From assembly GCF_023229025.1 (NCBI RefSeq), contig NZ_JALOAA010000015.1, positions 1 to 51,351 of the forward strand: 51,351 nucleotides of DNA, written 5' to 3'. The notes under the pieces are model-generated. The model was not told the DNA's origin. It saw nothing but the letters and a program-made list of their open reading frames with translations, and ran no database searches. Of this stretch, positions 47,307 to 51,351 are shown in pieces; positions within the stretch are counted from its first letter, which is position 1; each line of letters starts with the position of its first letter. This DNA is from Sulfurimonas sp. Lineage in GTDB: Bacteria; Campylobacterota; Campylobacteria; Campylobacterales; Sulfurimonadaceae. The position numbers and the translations under genes were made by a program.

Positions 47307-47864
47307 ATGAGAAATATGTCTGATTTTGCGCAGTGGAGCTTGGATGCTATAAGAGAAGAGGGCGGCTGTTTTAGCTGGCTTGAAGAGCAGAGATTTGATT
47401 GGACGACTACAACTGCGCAAGCACTTGAGCAGATACTTGAGGGCAAAACAATTATCTTGATAACTGATGAGAGGAGAAGGTGGCTAGAGACATATATCCT
47501 TGATAATTTAAACAACACCAAGATGGATCGCCCTCTACTTCCTATAATTAGCATAGATAGCATGTATAAACATTATAATAACGTAAGTGGCGGAGAGATG
47601 CTTGATGTTATTGAGGATATGGTATCTTTAGCACACAGAGATGACTACTTCTATTGGTATATAGGAAAAGGTGAAGATAAAAGAGCAGATCTTGCAAAGA
47701 GAAGAGATACTAGTTATTTTTGGGTTTTTGATGAAGATTATATTAATGCATTTAACCTGAAATCTTATGATAAACAACTAGATATAAAACTTCTTCAACT
47801 ATATAACCTCTTTAACGCATCTTTAAATGCAGCTATGTTTGGAGAAGTAGATGTCGGTTCATGA
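47307..47864 (+). CDS. hobA: DnaA-interacting replication regulator HobA
   Basis: HobA is a Campylobacterota protein that binds DnaA domain I as a tetramer and promotes orisome assembly, the functional counterpart of DiaA. The 185 residues have the expected size and SIS-like character: FAQWSLDAIREEGGCFSWLEEQRFDW near the start, LEGKTIILITDERRRWLETYILDNLNN, LLPIISIDSMYK, DDYFYWYIGKG, and FWVFDEDYINAFNLKSYDKQLDIKLLQLYNLFNASLNAAMF. Context lysC-hobA-holB-folP matches H. pylori, where hobA was characterised. ATG 47307 is taken; ATG 47316 is a second choice. Confidence 0.93.
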   Translation: MRNMSDFAQWSLDAIREEGGCFSWLEEQRFDWTTTTAQALEQILEGKTIILITDERRRWLETYILDNLNNTKMDRPLLPIISIDSMYKHYNNVSGGEMLDVIEDMVSLAHRDDYFYWYIGKGEDKRADLAKRRDTSYFWVFDEDYINAFNLKSYDKQLDIKLLQLYNLFNASLNAAMFGEVDVGS

Positions 47865-48477
47865 TAGCAAAAAGAGCTATATCCTAATTTCAACAGATAT
47901 AGAGTCAGAGTTTAATAGAGTAAAAGATGAGCTAAAACCAAACAGAGTTGTTGGTTTTATAGAAGATGAGTTTAAGATTGAACATGCAAAAGCCGTTGTT
48001 GCAGAGGCATATATTAGTGAATCAGAGACAAAATATATAATTCTAGGAGCGAATAGTTTCAACACAATATCCCAAAACGCACTTTTAAAACTTTTAGAAG
48101 AGCCTCCTAAAAATATAGAGCTTATAATTATATCCCCAAATAAATCAAACCTACTCCCTACCGTACGCTCAAGAATGCCGATTGTAAAGGGCGAAAAAAC
48201 AGCTCTAATTACAGAGATTAACCTTAATTTGTCTCGTATAAACTATGAAGAGGTTTTTGAGTTTTTAAAAACAAACGCAAGAGTAAAAAAGAGTGAGGCA
48301 AAGACGATTGTAGAGGGGTTGTACTATAAGGCGACCGTCATTGAAAAACTAGCACTGAGCTCTTTTACGCTTCAAAATTTTGATAAAGCCTACAGATTGT
48401 TAGAGCTAAACTCAAGACCTCAGAGTGTTTTGGCAATGTTAGTTATGAGTTTTGCGGGAGAAAAAAATGCAAATTGA
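47851..48477 (+). CDS. holB: DNA polymerase III delta prime subunit (HolB)
   Basis: A 208-residue, shortened clamp-loader subunit. The sequence SESETKYIILGANSFNTISQNALLKLLEEPPKNIELIII carries the clamp-loader helix NALLKLLEEPP, and PTVRSRMPIVKG matches the arginine-finger SRC region (SRxxxxxxxP) of delta prime. Walker A and the zinc ribbon are missing, consistent with a non-ATPase delta prime. At 208 residues it is well below the E. coli length of about 330, which is normal for Campylobacterota. It overlaps hobA by 14 nt and folP by 11 nt, so the three are translationally linked. Confidence 0.87.
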   Translation: MSVHDSKKSYILISTDIESEFNRVKDELKPNRVVGFIEDEFKIEHAKAVVAEAYISESETKYIILGANSFNTISQNALLKLLEEPPKNIELIIISPNKSNLLPTVRSRMPIVKGEKTALITEINLNLSRINYEEVFEFLKTNARVKKSEAKTIVEGLYYKATVIEKLALSSFTLQNFDKAYRLLELNSRPQSVLAMLVMSFAGEKNAN

Positions 48478-49609
48478 ACTTTTATCAAATAGTATAGATA
48501 AACATAAATATTTAAAAAAGCTCGGTGTAGATAGCGGCGGCATAGCCATCTTAGCATCAAAAGCAACACACCATACCATCTATATTAGAAGCCTACATGT
48601 AGGTGCGGCAAATATTTTAAAACAAGATGCCATCAGTGTTGGAGCAGATTTGGCTGTTCCGCGCGGAACAGTTACTGCGATGAGCTCGCATGTTGATTGT
48701 ATATTGATAGCCACGTCAAGACAGCTGCTAGCACTTAGCAAGAAAGAGTTGGCGCAGCCGTTTGGATTAAAAGAGGTGGCAAAGAAGCTTCAAGAGATAT
48801 TGAAGATTAGGAGAGCTGAGCGGGTTGAGGTAATGGGAATTATCAATGCAAATGAGGATAGTTTCTTTCCTGAATCAAGATTTAGTGCAAATGAAGTTGT
48901 TGAAGCTGTAGAGAAGATGATAGATGATGGTGCTGACATTATAGATATTGGAGTAGTTTCATCCGCCCCAAATGCTTTGCATGTAGGAAAGGATGAGGAG
49001 CTTGCAAGAGTAAAGCCTGTACTTGAAGCTATAAAAAAAGCAAGACTCTATAATAAGATAAAGTTTAGCATAGATAGCTATGAGCCTGAGGTAATAACAT
49101 GTGCTCTAAAGAGTGGATTTGAGATTGTAAACGATATCACAGGGCTTGCAAATGATGAGATCTCAAAGCTTTGTGCAAGTAATAACTCTATGGCAGTAAT
49201 TATGCATATGCAGGGGAGTCCCCAAACAATGCAAAATGAGCCAAAGTACGAAAATATCTTAAGCGATATATACTCATTTTTTGAGCAAAGAGTAGCAAGA
49301 GCAGAGTTTTTAAACGTTAAACATATAGCGCTTGATGTCGGAATTGGGTTTGGTAAAACTGTTGAAGACAATCTTATGCTTATAAAGCATTTAGGACATT
49401 TTTCAACACTCGGCAAGCCTCTGCTTGTAGGTGTCTCAAGAAAATCAATGATAGATAAAATTTCTCCGTCATCAGCGCAGGAGAGATTGGCCGGAACACT
49501 AGCACTAAATCTAGAGGCTGTAAAAAACGGAGCTTCAATAATACGTGTTCATGACGTCAAAGAGCATGTGCAGGCACTAAAGATATATGAGGCATTAAAT
49601 AGGGTATAA
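48467..49609 (+). CDS. folP: Dihydropteroate synthase FolP with N-terminal extension
   Basis: FolP joins pterin pyrophosphate to p-aminobenzoate in folate synthesis and is the sulfonamide target. The 380-residue protein has an N-terminal extension of about 118 residues (seen in Campylobacterota), then the TIM barrel: EVMGIINANEDSFFPESRF (canonical TPDSF altered), IIDIGVVSSAPNA, IVNDITGL, IMHMQGSPQTMQNEP, LDVGIGFGK, LLVGVSRKSMI, RVHDV. Loop 2 usually reads STRPGA, where the Arg contacts pyrophosphate; here it is SSAPNA (165-170), with Ala167 in its place. ATG 48467 is preceded by CGGGAG. A TTG at 48452 is ignored. Confidence 0.92.
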   Translation: MQIELLSNSIDKHKYLKKLGVDSGGIAILASKATHHTIYIRSLHVGAANILKQDAISVGADLAVPRGTVTAMSSHVDCILIATSRQLLALSKKELAQPFGLKEVAKKLQEILKIRRAERVEVMGIINANEDSFFPESRFSANEVVEAVEKMIDDGADIIDIGVVSSAPNALHVGKDEELARVKPVLEAIKKARLYNKIKFSIDSYEPEVITCALKSGFEIVNDITGLANDEISKLCASNNSMAVIMHMQGSPQTMQNEPKYENILSDIYSFFEQRVARAEFLNVKHIALDVGIGFGKTVEDNLMLIKHLGHFSTLGKPLLVGVSRKSMIDKISPSSAQERLAGTLALNLEAVKNGASIIRVHDVKEHVQALKIYEALNRV

Positions 49610-49615
49610 AAAATA

Positions 49616-49625
49616 GGGGGGGGGG
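49616..49625 (+). repeat. G10 homopolymer tract before the CBS-GGDEF gene
   Basis: Ten consecutive G residues in an AT-rich gap of 25 nt between folP and the next gene. The tract contains the last part of the presumed Shine-Dalgarno sequence (GGAG) and ends 9 nt before the ATG. A TAG in the gene's frame (49614-49616) precedes it, so it is not translated. Such tracts are slippage-prone. Confidence 0.9.
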
Positions 49626-49634
49626 AGACAAGCT

Positions 49635-50963
49635 ATGGTATTTCCAAAAGTAGGAAATATAGCAACGACTTCGGTCGTTACGATAGGAATTAACAGCTCA
49701 ATATCTGATGCTGTAAAAAAGATGTTTAGCAGTGAGCATAGAAATATAGTAGTCACTGAGGGAAACACTTTTCGCATAATGAGAGTAACTGATATTTTAA
49801 ATATGAAAGCAAGAGGCGTAAATCTTGAGAGCTCTTTAAAGGATAGTAATTTGCCGGTAATTCCGGTAGTAAATAAAGAGAAAACAGTCTTATATACAAT
49901 GGAGTATTTAAACTCTGAAACAGAGTATGTGTGTGCGGTAAAGGATGACGGTTCACTATATGGGTTAATCTCTCATACAGACATTATAAGCAGTATAGAT
50001 CCCGATACCTTGATGGACAACTTCTGTCTTGTTGACTTTTTAAAACTAGGAAAAAGGTCAAAGTGGATAAAGAAAGATTTAAAAACAGCAGAGTTGCTTT
50101 GTGAAATGGCAAAAGATTCATTTGAGAGCGTAATAGTTGTAGAGGATTTAAAACCCATAGGTATATTTACTACCAAAGATGTTATTAGGGTTGTTGAAAA
50201 AAATGAAGATTTGAATCTGCCTATTAGTAGATATATGTCCTCTCCTGTTGAGACAATAGGAAAGAACTCATCTGTTAAAGAGGCTATAGAGTTTTTAAAA
50301 AAGAAGCACTACAAGAGAGTAATAGTTGTAAATGATGACGGCAAAATGTCCGGTGTTGTCTCGCAAAAAGAGCTTATCGCTACTACATACTCAAGATGGG
50401 CAGCATTAACAAAAGAGTACCAAAAAGAGCTAGATGACATAAATAGCGCGCTTATAAGTAAAAATATTAAGTATGAGGAGATGGCATCGAGAGACCCTCT
50501 GACAAACCTCTATAATAGATATAAATTTTTAAAACTTTATGAATCATCCCATAAAACAATGCTTGAGAGAGATAATGATATGTCCCTGATTATGGTTGAT
50601 ATAGATTACTTTAAAAAGATAAATGATACGTATGGGCATAATGTCGGTGATAGGGTTATAGTAGAAGTTTCAAAAACATTACAAGATAGTTTGAGAAACA
50701 TAGATATGGTTTGTAGATGGGGTGGGGAGGAGTTTGTTATTCTTCTGCCTGCCGTAAATATAGACAATACTCTTTTAATTGCAGAGAAACTAAGAAGCAA
50801 TATAGAGAGGCTTAGAGTAGAGGGTGCCAATGAAGTAACCGCAAGCTTTGGGGTCTCAAGTGTTAAGAGAGATGATGATATAAGTAGTGTTGTAAATAGA
50901 GCAGATGTTGCGCTATATTTGGCAAAATCCTCTGGAAGGAACTGTGTAAAAAAAGCAGATTAA
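49635..50963 (+). CDS. CBS-domain diguanylate cyclase (four CBS motifs plus GGDEF)
   Basis: A 442-residue soluble protein with four CBS-like repeats, i.e. two Bateman modules (about 5-58, 62-122, 133-188 and 194-252; for example VVEDLKPIGIFTTKDVIRVV and VVNDDGKMSGVVSQKELIA). A helical linker (about 253-283) leads to a GGDEF domain. Its landmarks are DPLTNLYNRYKF, VDIDYFKKINDTYGHNVGDRV and the active site GGEEF (363-367), with an inhibitory RNID at 354-357, exactly five residues before. It should make c-di-GMP, with the CBS modules binding an adenine nucleotide or S-adenosylmethionine. A G10 tract lies in its 5' untranslated region. It follows folP by 25 nt. Confidence 0.9.
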   Translation: MVFPKVGNIATTSVVTIGINSSISDAVKKMFSSEHRNIVVTEGNTFRIMRVTDILNMKARGVNLESSLKDSNLPVIPVVNKEKTVLYTMEYLNSETEYVCAVKDDGSLYGLISHTDIISSIDPDTLMDNFCLVDFLKLGKRSKWIKKDLKTAELLCEMAKDSFESVIVVEDLKPIGIFTTKDVIRVVEKNEDLNLPISRYMSSPVETIGKNSSVKEAIEFLKKKHYKRVIVVNDDGKMSGVVSQKELIATTYSRWAALTKEYQKELDDINSALISKNIKYEEMASRDPLTNLYNRYKFLKLYESSHKTMLERDNDMSLIMVDIDYFKKINDTYGHNVGDRVIVEVSKTLQDSLRNIDMVCRWGGEEFVILLPAVNIDNTLLIAEKLRSNIERLRVEGANEVTASFGVSSVKRDDDISSVVNRADVALYLAKSSGRNCVKKAD

Positions 50964-50981
50964 AAAATTATTTTTAGATTT

Positions 50982-51006
50982 GGTTTGCGCACACTTAGCG
51001 CAAACC
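50982..51006. terminator. Convergent hairpin between CBS-GGDEF gene and dnaK
   Basis: GGTTTGCGC-N7-GCGCAAACC is a perfect 9-bp stem between the two convergent genes. Neither side has an uninterrupted U-tract, but location and strength fit a bidirectional terminator. Confidence 0.6.
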
Positions 51007-51016
51007 CATATAGAGA

Positions 51017-51351
51017 CTATTCGATTTCAGCGTCAATGACATCTTCGTCATTTTTCTTCTTCTTAGTATCAGCCTCACCGCCTGCTTCATCGCCTTGCTC
51101 TTTTTTGTACATCTGCTCAGCCATTTTGTGACTCGCTTCCGTTAGAGCTTTTACTTTTTCTTCGATTTGCTCTTTTGTAGCATTTTCATCTTTTAGCGTA
51201 TCTTTAAGTTCGGTTATAGCCGACTCTATTTTTGCTTTCTCTTCAGCTTCAATCTTATCGCCCATCTCATTTAGAGACTTCTCAGTTTGAGCAATAAGTG
51301 CATCTGCTTGATTTTTAAGCTCAACTAGCTCTTTTCTTGCAGAGTCTTCTG
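51017..51351 (-). CDS. dnaK: Chaperone protein DnaK, C-terminal part (5' end outside window)
   Basis: The reverse frame is open to the right edge and ends at 51017, giving the C-terminal about 110 residues of Hsp70. The fragment is the helical lid of the substrate-binding domain: DSARKELVELKNQADALIAQ, TEKSLNEMGDKIEAEEKAKI, EEKVKALTEASHKMAEQMYKK, then a charged linker, and the conserved EDVIDAEIE terminus. The ATG at 51265 is internal. DnaK is the partner of CbpA encoded near the left edge and is a usual HspR-regulated gene. Its promoter is beyond the window. Confidence 0.93.
   Translation of the reverse strand, partial: EDSARKELVELKNQADALIAQTEKSLNEMGDKIEAEEKAKIESAITELKDTLKDENATKEQIEEKVKALTEASHKMAEQMYKKEQGDEAGGEADTKKKKNDEDVIDAEIE

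Noticed and set aside
1..51351. CRISPR arrays, insertion sequences, prophage or tRNA genes
   Set aside because: No spaced repeat array, transposase, integrase, phage structural gene or cloverleaf-like sequence was seen; gaps are too short for most of these.

Overview
The window is an AT-rich, gene-dense chromosomal segment of a Campylobacterota (epsilonproteobacterial) chromosome, most like Sulfurimonas. I infer this from gene content and order, not from a database search. Markers include the Campylobacterota-type replication regulator HobA next to lysC, holB and folP; a cheY-prmA-ftsH-Psd-like run; a PflB-like flagellar motor protein beside serS; a Helicobacter-type cbpA-hspR pair; a CetA/CetB-like split energy-taxis pair; and a fused-subunit 2-oxoacid:ferredoxin oxidoreductase. 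No rRNA, tRNA, insertion sequence, prophage or CRISPR array was seen, and no gene-free stretch exceeds about 260 bases.

Layout. 1-3052: end of purH, a small secreted protein, htpX, then cbpA-hspR behind a promoter overlapped by an HspR-type inverted repeat. 3065-7083: murA (reverse), then a tightly packed forward run of poorly known genes (soluble protein, membrane protein, DnaQ-like exonuclease, degenerate receiver-like protein) ending in rsmD. 7086-11196: a flagellar block with two regulatory classes. flgI and a rod-binding protein follow a sigma54-type promoter; flgM, a flgN-like gene and flgK follow a sigma28-type promoter. 11204-16958: a lone peptide-type ABC permease, trpA with a stand-alone HPt protein, panB, ruvB, an AI-2E family permease and a lipid A acyltransferase. 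17058-23342: a PDC-type sensor membrane protein, hisH, hisA, cheY, prmA, ftsH and a phosphatidylserine-decarboxylase-like protein that lacks its catalytic residues. 23348-27006: pflB-like gene and serS (reverse). 27095-32816: a PAS-PAS-GGDEF-EAL protein, a metF-like gene and serB from overlapping divergent promoters, a small protein and an OmpA-type protein. 32925-34310: rpsF-ssb-rpsR with a long leader and a terminator. 34441-38928: divergent polysaccharide deacetylase, dprA and a two-gene oxidoreductase (korA-korB-like). 38937-49609: queA, tatC, tatB, hemW (reverse) and rppH, lysC, hobA, holB, folP (forward), a gene order I recall from Campylobacter jejuni, here interrupted by an EAL protein and the CetAB-like pair. 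49616-51351: a ten-G tract, a CBS-GGDEF protein and the 3' end of dnaK (reverse).

How it fits together. Much of the segment is housekeeping: envelope, ribosome, replication, tryptophan, histidine, serine, aspartate-family and folate synthesis. Over that lies a motility and signalling layer: flagellar genes under two alternative sigma factors, CheY, a lone HPt, a split energy-taxis receptor and three c-di-GMP-related proteins, two with intact GGDEF sites and one EAL protein with a dead GGDEF. The most noteworthy points are the Psd-like pseudoenzyme in the ftsH run, the missing third cluster cysteine in the KorB-like subunit, the altered FolP loop, the G10 tract before the CBS-GGDEF gene, and several symmetric promoter elements.
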